From an uncultured Eubacteriales bacterium (GTDB taxonomy: Bacteria; Bacillota; Clostridia; Oscillospirales; Oscillospiraceae), in assembly GCA_900543625.1 (NCBI GenBank), contig UQSF01000001.1:1-64000 (forward strand): a DNA stretch of 64,000 nt, in the 5' to 3' direction. This document shows, piece by piece, positions 49,102 to 58,274 of this stretch. A program made the position numbers and the translations under genes. Position 1 is the stretch's first letter; each line of letters opens with the position of its first letter. Under the pieces are notes generated by a model. It was not told where the DNA came from. It worked only from the letters and a program-made list of their open reading frames with translations, and ran no database searches.

Positions 49102-49815
49102 ATGAAGATCGTCTTGACAGTGGTGCTCGCCGCCATCATTCTGGCCGCCGTCTGGGGCGGCTACCGCCGCGGCCTGATCCTCAGCGCCGCGCAGCTTGCC
49201 GCCATCGTCGTCGCGTTTTACGGCGCGGCGCTGCTCGCGGGTCAGTTTTCCGACCGCCTCCTGCCGGTGGCGGAGCCGTTTGCCGGCGGATATTTTGAGG
49301 GACAGCTCGACGTTGTCGCAGCCGGTCTCCCGGATAACGACGCCGGCCTCTCGGGGGAGGACTGGGTGGCCGCGCACCCCGACACCGCGCAGGAATACGC
49401 TGAGCAGTGCTTCGCCGCCGCCGGCGTTTCCGGCCGGGCGGGGCAGCGCATGGCGCGGCAGGCGCTCGCGCTGCGCGACGCGCAGGAGCTGCCGCTGCGC
49501 ACAGCCATGACGCAGCTTTACTGTGCGCGGTTGTGCTACGTGCTCGTCACGGCGGTCGGCTTTCTGCTTTTGATGCTGATCCTTTCCGCGATCGGAAATT
49601 TACCGAATCTCACCTTCCGCATCCCGAACCGGGAGCGGCTCAACGACTTTGGCGGCGCCGCCATCGGCGCGGTCAACGGCGTGTGCTTTGGCATCCTGCT
49701 GTGCTGGGCATTGCAGTTTGCCGGGCCCGTCATCGGCTGCGACACGCTTGCGCACACCGCTCTGGCAAAAGCGCTGCAGGTCATCGACGTGCTCACGCTC
49801 GGCGCGAGCGTGTGA
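49102..49815 (+). CDS. CvpA family membrane protein
   Basis: A 237-residue membrane protein with N-terminal spans (VLTVVLAAIILAAVWGGYRR, LSAAQLAAIVVAFYGAALLA), an extracytoplasmic middle and C-terminal spans (VLVTAVGFLLLMLILSAIGN, then FGGAAIGAVNGVCFGILLCW), typical of the CvpA/colicin V production family. In other bacteria CvpA affects envelope homeostasis. It starts 36 bases after the DUF5711 gene. Confidence 0.85.
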   Translation: MKIVLTVVLAAIILAAVWGGYRRGLILSAAQLAAIVVAFYGAALLAGQFSDRLLPVAEPFAGGYFEGQLDVVAAGLPDNDAGLSGEDWVAAHPDTAQEYAEQCFAAAGVSGRAGQRMARQALALRDAQELPLRTAMTQLYCARLCYVLVTAVGFLLLMLILSAIGNLPNLTFRIPNRERLNDFGGAAIGAVNGVCFGILLCWALQFAGPVIGCDTLAHTALAKALQVIDVLTLGASV

Positions 49816-49854
49816 CCTGTGCGCACGGAATCTATCGAACAGGAGAACCAGTCT

Positions 49855-52227
49855 ATGCAGCCTACACTCTGCTCCCGCTGCAAGAAAAATGTAGCGGTGA
49901 TCTTTATCACACGAATCGAAAACGGCGAGTCCCACAATGAGGGGCTGTGCCTGCGCTGCGCGCGCGAGCTGCACATCAAGCCCGTCGATGAGATGATGGA
50001 AAAGCTCGGCATCTCGGACGCCGACCTCGACAACCTCACCGGCGACGTGGCGGAGATGCTCGGCAGCATGGGCATGCTCGGCGCCGACGCGGACACGGAC
50101 TCCGACGCCCCTGACGCCGACACGGACGAGGACGACGGCAAGACCGCGACGTTCCCGTTTTTGAACCGCCTCTTTAACCAGAACCCGCCCGCTGCGCCCG
50201 ACGCGGAGACGCCGGAGCAGCCGCGGCAGGATGCCGCCGCTGCCGACAAGCGCGGCAGTGCCCCACGCAAGCTGAAGTTTCTCACGAACTACTGCATCGA
50301 TCTCACGCAGCGCGCCCGCGACGGCAAGCTCGATGCCATGATCGGCAGGGCGGAGGAGCTGGAGCGCGTCATCCAGATCCTCAACCGCCGCCAGAAGAAC
50401 AATCCCTGTCTCATCGGCGAGCCCGGCGTCGGCAAGACGGCTATCGCCGAGGGGCTTGCCCAGCGCATCGCCGAGGGGAACGTGCCCTATAAGCTGCGCG
50501 ACAAGCAGGTCTACCTGCTCGACCTCACGGCGCTCGTGGCGGGCACGCAGTTCCGCGGCCAGTTCGAGAGCCGCATGAAGGGGCTCATCGAGGAGATCCG
50601 CCGCGTCGGCAACATCATCCTCGTTATCGACGAGGTGCACAACATCGTCGGCGCGGGCGACGCCGAGGGCAGTATGAACGCCGCCAACATCCTCAAGCCC
50701 GCCCTCTCGCGCGGTGAGATCCAGGTCATCGGCGCGACGACGTTTGCCGAGTACCGCAAGCACATCGAAAAAGACGCGGCGCTCGAGCGCCGCTTCCAGC
50801 CCGTCACGGTGGCCGAGCCGGGCATCGACGACAGCGTCGAGATCCTCAAGGGCGTGCGCCGCTATTATGAGGACTTTCACGGCGTCGTCATCCCGGACGC
50901 CATGTGCCGCCTTGCCGTCGTGCTCAGCGAGCGCTATATCACCGACCGCTTCCTGCCCGACAAGGCCATCGACCTCATCGACGAGGCCTGCTCGGACGTG
51001 AACCTGAAAAATGCCGACCTCATCCGTGCCGACGAGGTCGAAAAGGAGATCGGTGACTATGCGCGCGAGCGCGAGCTGCTGGCCTCCGCGCCGCCGAAGA
51101 GCGGCGACGCGTATGACGATCAGGAGCTCGAGCACCGCTATGCGCGCATTGCCGAGCTGCGCAGCCGCGAGATGCAGCTGCAGACTGAACTCGACGCCCT
51201 GCGCGCCAAGGGCCGCCCGGAGCTCACGGCGGATAACCTCGCGCGCATCATCGAGCTCTGGACGAAGATCCCAGCCGCGAGCATCCGCGCCGATGAGTTC
51301 GAGCAGCTTGCCGGTCTCGGCGACCGCCTGCGCGCACACATCGTCGGGCAGGACGCGGCGATCGATACTGTCTGCGCCGCCATCCGCCGCAATCGTGTCG
51401 GTCTGCAGGCCAAGCGCAAGCCCGTGAGTTTCCTGTTCGTCGGCGGCACCGGCGTCGGCAAGACGGAGCTTGTCAAGCGCCTCGCCGACGAGCTCTTCCA
51501 CGCGCCCGAGTCGCTCATCCGGCTCGATATGTCGGAGTTTATGGAGAAGTTTTCCGTCTCGCGCATGATCGGCTCGCCTCCGGGCTATGTCGGCTATGAC
51601 GAGGCCGGCCAGCTCACGGAGAAGATCCGCCGCCGGCCGTACTCCGTCGTCCTCTTCGACGAGATCGAAAAGGCGCACCCGGACGTCATGAACCTGCTGC
51701 TGCAGATCCTGGACGACGGCCGCATCACGGACGCGCAGGGGCGCACCGTGAACTTTGAGAACACCGTCATCATCCTGACCACGAACGCCGGCAGCAACAC
51801 GCGCACCGGCACGCTCGGCTTCGGCCTGAGCGCGGACGATCAGAGCCGCGAGCGTGCGCAGCGCGCCCTCAATGAGTTCCTGCGGCCGGAGTTTCTCAAC
51901 CGCCTCGACGAGATCGTCTACTTCAACCACCTCACGGAGGAGAACTTCCGTGCCATCGCATCCCTCATGCTCGGCGAGGTGCGCACCGCCATGGCCGAGC
52001 GCGGCATGACCCTGCACTGGACGCCTGCCGTCGTGGACTATCTGGTCGCCAAGGGCTACAGCGAGACGTATGGCGCACGCAACCTGCGCCGCACCATCCA
52101 GCGCGACGTGGAGGACGCCATCGCCTCTGCCGTCGTCGCGCAGCGCAAGGCCGCCGGAGACGTCGCCATCGACGCGCAGAACGACCGCATCGTTGTCACC
52201 ATCGACGGTAAGGAGGTAACTGCATGA
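49855..52227 (+). CDS. Clp-type AAA+ ATPase with an N-terminal zinc finger
   Basis: A 790-residue unfoldase. Instead of the ClpC N-domain it has a four-cysteine zinc finger (C6, C9, C32, C35) like McsA, then an acidic linker (about 65-145). Two AAA+ modules follow: D1 with GEPGVGKTAIAEGL (about 187-200) and arginine-rich ALERRFQPV; D2 with GGTGVGKTELVKRL (about 529-542), DEIEKAHPDV and sensor TTNAGSN. The loop TLGFG in D2 matches the position of the ClpP-binding tripeptide, so it probably feeds ClpP. The start is ATG 49855 after AGGAGA; an upstream GTG at 49819 is in frame but less likely. Overlaps the macrodomain gene by 4 bases. Confidence 0.9.
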   Translation: MQPTLCSRCKKNVAVIFITRIENGESHNEGLCLRCARELHIKPVDEMMEKLGISDADLDNLTGDVAEMLGSMGMLGADADTDSDAPDADTDEDDGKTATFPFLNRLFNQNPPAAPDAETPEQPRQDAAAADKRGSAPRKLKFLTNYCIDLTQRARDGKLDAMIGRAEELERVIQILNRRQKNNPCLIGEPGVGKTAIAEGLAQRIAEGNVPYKLRDKQVYLLDLTALVAGTQFRGQFESRMKGLIEEIRRVGNIILVIDEVHNIVGAGDAEGSMNAANILKPALSRGEIQVIGATTFAEYRKHIEKDAALERRFQPVTVAEPGIDDSVEILKGVRRYYEDFHGVVIPDAMCRLAVVLSERYITDRFLPDKAIDLIDEACSDVNLKNADLIRADEVEKEIGDYARERELLASAPPKSGDAYDDQELEHRYARIAELRSREMQLQTELDALRAKGRPELTADNLARIIELWTKIPAASIRADEFEQLAGLGDRLRAHIVGQDAAIDTVCAAIRRNRVGLQAKRKPVSFLFVGGTGVGKTELVKRLADELFHAPESLIRLDMSEFMEKFSVSRMIGSPPGYVGYDEAGQLTEKIRRRPYSVVLFDEIEKAHPDVMNLLLQILDDGRITDAQGRTVNFENTVIILTTNAGSNTRTGTLGFGLSADDQSRERAQRALNEFLRPEFLNRLDEIVYFNHLTEENFRAIASLMLGEVRTAMAERGMTLHWTPAVVDYLVAKGYSETYGARNLRRTIQRDVEDAIASAVVAQRKAAGDVAIDAQNDRIVVTIDGKEVTA

Positions 52228-52745
52228 ACCGTTTCGAGATTATTCAGGGCGACATCACGAAGTCTGATGTCGATGCCATCGTCAACGCCGCCAACTGCTC
52301 GCTGCTCGGCGGCGGCGGGGTAGACGGCGCCATCCACATGGCCGCCGGCACCGGTCTGCTCAATGAGTGCCGCGGTCTTAACGGCTGCCGTACCGGCGAG
52401 GCGAAGATCACCCGCGGCTATCGCCTGCCGGCGCGCCACGTCATCCACACGCCCGGTCCGCGCTGGCGCGACGGGCAGCACGGCGAGCCGGAGCTGCTGG
52501 CCAATTGCTACCGCAACAGCCTGCGCCTTGCGAGCGAAAACGACTGTCATACGGTCGATTTCCCGTCCATCAGCACGGGTGTCTACCGCTTCCCGCTCGA
52601 TCAGGCGGCACAGATCGCCGTGCGCGAGATCACGCGCTATCTTGCCGACCATCCCGAGATCACGCGCGTGCGCATGGTCTGCTTTGACAGCCGCACCCGC
52701 GCCGCATACGAGGCCGCGCTGGCCGCGCAGGAATGCGCCGGCTGA
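52224..52745 (+). CDS. Macrodomain protein (O-acetyl-ADP-ribose deacetylase-like)
   Basis: A 173-residue single macrodomain with DAIVNAANCSLLGGGGVDGA, the adenine-binding GDITKSD and the loop PSISTGVYRFP. Members hydrolyse O-acetyl-ADP-ribose or remove ADP-ribose from proteins. Translationally coupled to the Clp ATPase. Confidence 0.93.
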   Translation: MNRFEIIQGDITKSDVDAIVNAANCSLLGGGGVDGAIHMAAGTGLLNECRGLNGCRTGEAKITRGYRLPARHVIHTPGPRWRDGQHGEPELLANCYRNSLRLASENDCHTVDFPSISTGVYRFPLDQAAQIAVREITRYLADHPEITRVRMVCFDSRTRAAYEAALAAQECAG

Positions 52746-53620
52746 CGCTCACCGTCACGCCGGAGCAGGCAGGCCGCACGGTCAAGAGCCTGCTCCGGCG
52801 TGAGCTGCATATGGCCGACGGTGCGGTCGCCCGCGTCAAGACCGTGCCGGACGGCATCTGTCTCAACGGCGTGCACGCCCGCACCGTTGACCGCGTCGCC
52901 GCGGGGGATGTGCTCACCGTGCGTATCGACGATAAGCGCTCCGGCGGCAAGTTCACACCCGTGGCCGTGCCGCTGGACATTTTGTATGAAGATGCCGACC
53001 TGCTCGCGCTCAACAAGCCCGCGGGCATGGCCGTGCACGGCGGATATGACCGCGGCGAACCCACGGTTGCAAACGCCCTTGCTGCCTATCTCGGGCCGGA
53101 CGCTGTGTTTCACCCCGTCAACCGGCTCGACCGCGGCACGTCGGGCGTCATGCTCGTCGCCCGCAGCGGTTACGTGCACGACCGGCTGCGCCGCGTGCTG
53201 CACACCGGTGATTTCCGGCGCACCTATCTCGCCGTCGCCTGCGGCACGGGGCTGCCGCCGCGCGGCACGATCGACCTGCCCATCGCCCGCGCGGACGACG
53301 GTTCGACCCGGCGCATCCCTGCACCCGGCGGTCAGCCGTCCGTCACGGACTATACCGTGCTCGCCGAGCGGGACGGCTGCACGCTCCTGCGCGTCGCGCC
53401 GCGCACCGGGCGCACGCATCAGATCCGCGTGCACTTTGCCGCCCTCGGCCATCCGCTGCTCGGCGATGCGTTCTACGGCGGCGATACGTCCCGGCTCGCG
53501 CGCCCCGCGCTGCACTCCGCCGCGGCCGACTTTGCGCAGCCCGTCACCGGGCAGAGCCTGCATATTACCGCGCCGGTCCCGGAAGACCTGCGCGCGTTTG
53601 ATTTTGAGAGGTACTTATGA
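52733..53620 (+). CDS. RluA-family pseudouridine synthase
   Basis: A 295-residue protein with an S4-like N-terminal part (1-75) and the RluA catalytic domain: NKPAGMAVHGG, catalytic Asp in VNRLDRGTSGVML (about 131-143), the motif RTGRTHQIRVHFA and LGDAFYGG. Modifies rRNA or tRNA uridines; the exact target is unclear. Start overlaps the macrodomain gene by 13 bases. Confidence 0.93.
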   Translation: MRRLTLTVTPEQAGRTVKSLLRRELHMADGAVARVKTVPDGICLNGVHARTVDRVAAGDVLTVRIDDKRSGGKFTPVAVPLDILYEDADLLALNKPAGMAVHGGYDRGEPTVANALAAYLGPDAVFHPVNRLDRGTSGVMLVARSGYVHDRLRRVLHTGDFRRTYLAVACGTGLPPRGTIDLPIARADDGSTRRIPAPGGQPSVTDYTVLAERDGCTLLRVAPRTGRTHQIRVHFAALGHPLLGDAFYGGDTSRLARPALHSAAADFAQPVTGQSLHITAPVPEDLRAFDFERYL

Positions 53621-54201
53621 AGAAACGCTCCATCACGATCCTGTATAATTCGCCCGTCATCCTCACATTTGCGCTGCTGAGCCTGCTCGCGCTCGGCCTC
53701 GGCAAGCTCACCGACGGCTGGACGACGCAAAACCTTTTTTGCGTCTACCGCTCGTCGCTGACGGATTGGCTGACCTACCCGCGCTTTTTCCTGCACGTGC
53801 TCGGCCATCCGGACTTCGCCGCCTATTGCAGCAACATCGTGATCCTGCTCGTCGTCGGCCCGATGGCGGAGGAGCGCTTCGGCGGCAAGCGCATTCTGCT
53901 TGCCATCGCGCTCACGGCGCTCGTGACGGGGCTGGTGCTCTGGTTCTTTTTCCCGAACGGCGCGCTCATGGGCGCTTCCGGCGTCGTGTTCATGCTCATC
54001 GTGCTCGCGTCCTTTGCCGGCATGCGCACCGGCACCATCCCGCTCACGCTCATCCTCGTGCTCATCCTCTACCTCGGCGGTGAGATCTTTCAGGCCGTCA
54101 CCGGCTCTGCCGGTCTTGCGCAGCTCACGCACATCGCAGGCGGCGTGCTCGGTATGATCTTCGGCTTCACGTGGAGCCGCGGAAAGCGCGGTGGGCGATG
54201 A
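53617..54201 (+). CDS. Rhomboid family intramembrane serine protease
   Basis: A 194-residue membrane protein with about six spans. The catalytic serine lies in GASGVVFMLIV (about 120-123) and the histidine in LTHIAGGVLG (about 170-178). Rhomboids cleave membrane proteins within the bilayer. It is compact and overlaps both neighbours by 4 bases. Confidence 0.85.
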   Translation: MKKRSITILYNSPVILTFALLSLLALGLGKLTDGWTTQNLFCVYRSSLTDWLTYPRFFLHVLGHPDFAAYCSNIVILLVVGPMAEERFGGKRILLAIALTALVTGLVLWFFFPNGALMGASGVVFMLIVLASFAGMRTGTIPLTLILVLILYLGGEIFQAVTGSAGLAQLTHIAGGVLGMIFGFTWSRGKRGGR

Positions 54202-54638
54202 AACTGCTCGTCAGTGCATGCCTGCTCGGCGTCGCCTGCCGGTACGATGGCGCGTCCAAGGGGCTCTCTGAGGATGTTCTGCGCGCGCTGATGGCGCGGC
54301 ACACGCTCGTGCCCGTCTGCCCGGAGCAGCTCGGCGGACTGCCGACGCCGCGCGACGCGTCCGAGCGGCAGGGCAGCCGCGTCGTCATGCGTTCCGGCCG
54401 GGACGTTACAGACGCCTATGCGCGCGGCGCGCAGCAGGCGCTCGCCCTTGCGCAGCGCTTCGGCTGCACGGCTGCCCTGCTCAAGCAGCGCAGTCCCTCG
54501 TGCGGCCACGGGGAGATCTATGACGGCACGTTTACCGGCACGCGCGTTGCCGGCGACGGCGTCACCGCAGCGCTCCTCGGCGCGCACGGCATCCGCGTCT
54601 ATGGGGAGGACGACATCGCGGAGCTCTTGAACGAATAA
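54198..54638 (+). CDS. DUF523 family protein
   Basis: A 146-residue protein with the DUF523 pattern: LLVSACLLGVACRYDG at the start, PVCPEQLGGLPTPRD and LLKQRSPSCGHGEIYDG, with conserved cysteines in ACLLG, PVCPEQ and PSCG that could bind a metal or cluster. Function not established. ATG 54198 overlaps the rhomboid stop; the motif TTATGTAAAC follows its own stop. Confidence 0.9.
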   Translation: MKLLVSACLLGVACRYDGASKGLSEDVLRALMARHTLVPVCPEQLGGLPTPRDASERQGSRVVMRSGRDVTDAYARGAQQALALAQRFGCTAALLKQRSPSCGHGEIYDGTFTGTRVAGDGVTAALLGAHGIRVYGEDDIAELLNE

Positions 54639-54686
54639 TTATGTAAACCAAAAGCCCGAAAACAGAATCCTTTTCCGGCAGTCTTA

Positions 54687-54719
54687 AGCGCAGCCTTTCG
54701 CGGCTGCGCTGCTTTTTTT
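54687..54719 (+). terminator. Terminator of the 44-54 kb gene run
   Basis: A 9-bp stem (AGCGCAGCC/GGCTGCGCT), loop TTTCGC, then a run of seven T. Confidence 0.85.
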
Positions 54720-54769
54720 GCGCCGATGACACAAAAGACTTAAAAAAATTGAAATCTCTGCGAAAACCG

Positions 54770-54797
54770 TTGAAAAATCACAGCCTTCCGTTATAAT
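54770..54797 (+). promoter_or_regulatory. Promoter of the SLH/L,D-transpeptidase gene
   Basis: TTGAAA (54770-54775) and TATAAT (54792-54797), 16 bases apart. Confidence 0.78.
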
Positions 54798-54839
54798 GAA
54801 AACAGTCGAAATCCGCAGAAAACAATGGAGGAGAAAACC

Positions 54840-56732
54840 ATGCGCAAACGCTTTTTGTCCCTGCTGCTCGTGCTTGTCTGCGTGCTGACGCTGGCCGCCG
54901 CGCCGGTCGCCGCTGCAGAACCGGACGCTGTGCAGTCCCCGACATCTACGACAGAGCCTGCCGTCCCCACGACGGAGCCGACAGCCCCGGTCGAACCCAG
55001 CACCGAACCCAGCCCCGAGCCCAGCCCCGAGCCTACACCTACCGGCCCGTGGTATCAGGCGGCGATGGAATTTACCTGTGCGCACGGCATCCTGCTCGGT
55101 GACGAGCACGGTGATCTGCTGCCGATGGGCAATGCCTCGCGCGCGCAGATGGCCGCCATGCTCGTGCGCGTGTTCGGCTGCACGGCAGGGAAGGACATTG
55201 CGTTCTTTTCCGATGTGAACCGGGATGCCTGGTACTATCCGGAGCTGAGCACCGCCGTACAGATGAATATCCTCAGCGGCTACGGTGACGGCACGATCGG
55301 CCCGAACCGCAGCATCACGCGCCAGGAGGCGATGTCCGTCTTCGCGCGCGCCTTTGCAGTCTCTGACGGCACGGCTGCAGACCTTCAGTCTTTCCCGGAC
55401 GCCTCCGGTGTCAGCGGCTGGGCGGTCGCCTCCGTGGCCGGTCTGGTCAGGGCCGGCATCGTCAACGGCGATGATACCGGCCACCTGAACCCAACGGCCA
55501 GCATCACCCGCGCCGAGATCGCGCAGATGCTCTATGAGCTCGGCCTGCAGTTTTGCAGCGATGCCGACGCGCTGCCCGATTCCGGCCGCGTGATCTATAC
55601 CGGCGCCGCGCCCCTGACGGCGGACGCCTTTACCGGCATGCTCTACCTCGGCGGTGCCGCCGGGCGCGACCTCGGCGCTCTGAACATCACCGGTACGCTG
55701 GTCGTGCGCACCGATCCGAACGGCACGGTCACCGTCGGCGGCGCGGTCGATGCGCTCACCGTTGCAGCCGAGGGCACGACGGTCGCGGGCAGCGGTCATG
55801 CCGGCCTTGTGCGCGTGCTTATGCGCGGCTGCACGGTCACGCTCGCAGCCGATCAGACCAGTCAGGAGTATGACATCATGCTTCAGGGTGTCGGCACGGT
55901 CGTGACCGATCCCGTGCCCGCGCTCTCGCCGGAGTGCCGCGCCATCGACCTGTACGTGACCTATCGCTATTTCCCCGCGGAATACAAAGCCGCCCCCGGC
56001 AAGGCGACGCTCGTCTGGTATGTTGACGGCGTGCAGCAGCCGACGCGCAGCTACACGCTCGACGGCAGCTCCATTACGCCGGGCTTCCACATTGCCGAGT
56101 CGGTCTGGAAGCGCGATATGCCCACGCAGCACACGGTGGAGATCCTGTTCTTGTGCGGCACGGATGCGATCCGCACGACGTTTGTCGTCCCGGTCAACAA
56201 CTATTCGGACGCGGAGTATCAAAGCCTGCAGAGCGCGCAGTACCCGTATCAGCTCGAGGTTGTGCGCAACCAGTGCACGGTGCTGGTCTATGGTCTGGAT
56301 AAGAGCGGAGAATACTCCATCCTCCATCACGCCTTCGTCTGCGGCCCCGGCCAGACCACGCCGATCGGCACGTTCCGCACGCCGTTCAAGGCGGCCTGGC
56401 ATCCGCTGCAGGGCTGCTGGGGGCAGTACTGCACGCAGATCGTCGGCAACTATCTCTTCCACTCCTCGCCGTATAACAGCCCGAACAAGAATGACCTGTC
56501 CTACCGGCTGTATAACCAGCTTGGCACAGTCTGCTCGCACGGCTGCGTGCGCCTGACGGTGGCGGATGCGAAGTGGATCTATGACAATTGCCCGCTCGGT
56601 ACGACGGTGAAGATCTACAATGCCTCGTCCCTGCCCGTGCCGAAGCCGTCGGCTCCGTGGCTGGACATCACGAGCCCGAACCGCGGCTGGGATCCGACCG
56701 ATCCCGACCCGGCGAACCCGTGGAGACAATAA
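54840..56732 (+). CDS. SLH-domain L,D-transpeptidase (YkuD family)
   Basis: A 630-residue exported enzyme: signal peptide (1-26), a Pro/Glu/Thr/Ser linker (about 28-70), three SLH repeats (about 72-235), a beta-rich middle (about 250-450) and a C-terminal YkuD catalytic domain with the SHGCVRLTVAD motif (about 566-576) whose Cys attacks the stem peptide. It forms 3-3 crosslinks or attaches proteins to peptidoglycan. Here SLH repeats are N-terminal, unlike the other SLH proteins of the window. ATG 54840 follows GGAGGAGAA. Confidence 0.92.
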   Translation: MRKRFLSLLLVLVCVLTLAAAPVAAAEPDAVQSPTSTTEPAVPTTEPTAPVEPSTEPSPEPSPEPTPTGPWYQAAMEFTCAHGILLGDEHGDLLPMGNASRAQMAAMLVRVFGCTAGKDIAFFSDVNRDAWYYPELSTAVQMNILSGYGDGTIGPNRSITRQEAMSVFARAFAVSDGTAADLQSFPDASGVSGWAVASVAGLVRAGIVNGDDTGHLNPTASITRAEIAQMLYELGLQFCSDADALPDSGRVIYTGAAPLTADAFTGMLYLGGAAGRDLGALNITGTLVVRTDPNGTVTVGGAVDALTVAAEGTTVAGSGHAGLVRVLMRGCTVTLAADQTSQEYDIMLQGVGTVVTDPVPALSPECRAIDLYVTYRYFPAEYKAAPGKATLVWYVDGVQQPTRSYTLDGSSITPGFHIAESVWKRDMPTQHTVEILFLCGTDAIRTTFVVPVNNYSDAEYQSLQSAQYPYQLEVVRNQCTVLVYGLDKSGEYSILHHAFVCGPGQTTPIGTFRTPFKAAWHPLQGCWGQYCTQIVGNYLFHSSPYNSPNKNDLSYRLYNQLGTVCSHGCVRLTVADAKWIYDNCPLGTTVKIYNASSLPVPKPSAPWLDITSPNRGWDPTDPDPANPWRQ

Positions 56733-56736
56733 AACG

Positions 56737-56770
56737 ATTCCCCGGAGCGATCAGCTCCGGGGAATTTCTG
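56737..56770. terminator. Terminator between convergent genes
   Basis: A 12-bp stem (ATTCCCCGGAGC) with loop GATCA, then TTCTG; only 2 bases from the thioesterase stop, so it may serve both genes. Confidence 0.75.
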
Positions 56771-56771
56771 T

Positions 56772-57488
56772 TCAGGTCTCAAAGCGGACGATCGTGCACA
56801 GCGTGTCCGCACTGTACAGACACACAAACGCGCCGTCGTCTGCGGCGGTATACTTGAGCGTGACGGTCTTCGTGTCCTTGACCGCCTTCGGATAGACGAT
56901 GCGAAAGCCGCGAAATGCGTCGCAGCGCATGGTTTCCGGCAGCGCCTCAAGCGCGAACTCGAGATATCTCGTGTTGTGCACATGACCGTTAAAATCGATG
57001 TCGCAGCGTCGCAGCGGCAGCACCGTCTGCGTGTCAAAGACATCGGGCGCGCGCAGCCGCGGCGCAGTGTCGGGGAAGACGCTGCGTGCCTCCGGCCGGT
57101 AGGACGCGAAGCGTTCGCGGTCGATGCGCACGATCTTTTCCGTGCGCAGGTCGAACAGGATCAGCCGCGATTCGGCGCGCACGAGCTCCGTTCCGCTCGT
57201 GTCCGTGATCGTGTAATCGCGGAAAACGCGTCCCACGGGGGCATTGTCGCGCACCCAAGTCGCGACCTGCAGGGGGGCTTTGCTCTGCGGCCGGCGCACG
57301 ATCTCGACGCGCCAGTCGGTCAGCACCCATGTGATGCCGCGGCGGCTGCCGTCGATCACATCGTCGCCGGAGGAATCGGAGTGGCGGCTTGCGGTGTTTT
57401 CCAGAATGCGCAGGATCGCCTCATAGGCGAGCTTGCCGTCGCGGTCAAAATCGGCGACGCCGGGGCAGTAGGTCTCGGTGTAAAACAT
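56772..57488 (-). CDS. Acyl-ACP thioesterase
   Basis: Releases fatty acids from acyl carrier protein. The 238-residue protein has two hotdog domains as in FatA/FatB-like bacterial enzymes: residues about 1-130 (MFYTETYCPGVADFDRDGKL) and about 150-238 with DFNGHVHNTRYLEFALEALP, which carries the catalytic Asn-His positions. GGGAGGTGC precedes the ATG. It follows the NUDIX gene by 12 bases and is probably co-transcribed. Confidence 0.9.
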   Translation of the reverse strand: MFYTETYCPGVADFDRDGKLAYEAILRILENTASRHSDSSGDDVIDGSRRGITWVLTDWRVEIVRRPQSKAPLQVATWVRDNAPVGRVFRDYTITDTSGTELVRAESRLILFDLRTEKIVRIDRERFASYRPEARSVFPDTAPRLRAPDVFDTQTVLPLRRCDIDFNGHVHNTRYLEFALEALPETMRCDAFRGFRIVYPKAVKDTKTVTLKYTAADDGAFVCLYSADTLCTIVRFET

Positions 57489-57500
57489 GGCGCACCTCCC

Positions 57501-58076
57501 TCAGACTTCCGGAAGACAGCCGTTTGCGAACATCCAGCTGTATGCCAGCGCCCACGAGCCGAACAGGTCCGTCTCGTGCAGGGCGCGCACCTGTGCGCGC
57601 GTGTACCAGCCGGATTCGATCTCCTCCATGGGGTCGCTGCTCGGGCGGAACGTTCCCTCGGCGATGCCGAACAGGCACACCGTGCGCTCGTCGCCGATGC
57701 CGACCGTGCACGCCGCCGGCGGCAGCACGTGCGTGATGGCGACCAGCCGCAGCCCCGTTTCCTCGCCCAGCTCGCGGCGCGCGGCCTCCTCGGGCGTTTC
57801 GCCCGGCTCGATGAGTCCGCCGGGCAGCCCGTAGATGCGCTGGCCGAGCTCCATGCGAAACTCGTGGTTGAGCGCCATGTGCTCGCGCTTTGCGTCTGTG
57901 AGCACCATGACGACCGCGTCCGTGCGGTGCTGCTGCAGGTGCGCGAGCGAGTCGATGTTCCGGTCACGGCTGACCATCTCATAGGTGCGCGGGCAGCCGG
58001 TGCGGTCAATATAATGCAGGTCATAGCGGTGCAGGTATGCGCCGCCGTCTTTTTTTTCAATGTCAACGAATTGCAT
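57501..58076 (-). CDS. NUDIX hydrolase (ADP-ribose pyrophosphatase-like)
   Basis: A 191-residue protein with a complete Nudix box starting GGLIEPGETPEEAARRELGE (about 86-108), which binds Mg and cleaves a nucleoside diphosphate linkage. The N-terminal strand MQFVDIEKKDGGAYLHRYDL resembles ADP-ribose hydrolases, but the substrate is inferred. GAGGAGAAG precedes the ATG. Confidence 0.9.
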   Translation of the reverse strand: MQFVDIEKKDGGAYLHRYDLHYIDRTGCPRTYEMVSRDRNIDSLAHLQQHRTDAVVMVLTDAKREHMALNHEFRMELGQRIYGLPGGLIEPGETPEEAARRELGEETGLRLVAITHVLPPAACTVGIGDERTVCLFGIAEGTFRPSSDPMEEIESGWYTRAQVRALHETDLFGSWALAYSWMFANGCLPEV

Positions 58077-58134
58077 GGGCTTCTCCTCTTTGCAGGTGAT
58101 AGTCTAGCATACCACGTTTTGCGCCGCCCGACAA

Positions 58135-58183
58135 CAAAAAAGATTAGAGCGGCGCCGGAAGCAGCGGCTGCTCTGATCTTTTT
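58135..58183. terminator. Long imperfect hairpin upstream of the NUDIX gene
   Basis: AAAAAGATTAGAGC pairs with GCTCTGATCTTTTT (one mismatch) around an inner GC-rich loop. A G7 homopolymer follows (58184-58190). It could end minus-strand transcription from the GH3 gene. Confidence 0.6.
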
Positions 58184-58274
58184 GGGGGGGGAAAGAAAGA
58201 AGGGGCATCTCTGACGCGAACGGTCATCACGTCCCAATGACTGTAGCACAGCTTTCTTAAAATATTGTGAGAGA

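Noticed and set aside
49600..52017. 805-codon open frame antisense to the Clp ATPase
   Set aside because: Shadow of a well-supported gene; composition rich in Arg, Asp and His as expected for such shadows.
54684..56729. 681-codon open frame antisense to the L,D-transpeptidase
   Set aside because: Overlaps a gene with SLH repeats and the HGCVR motif on the plus strand; no motif of its own.
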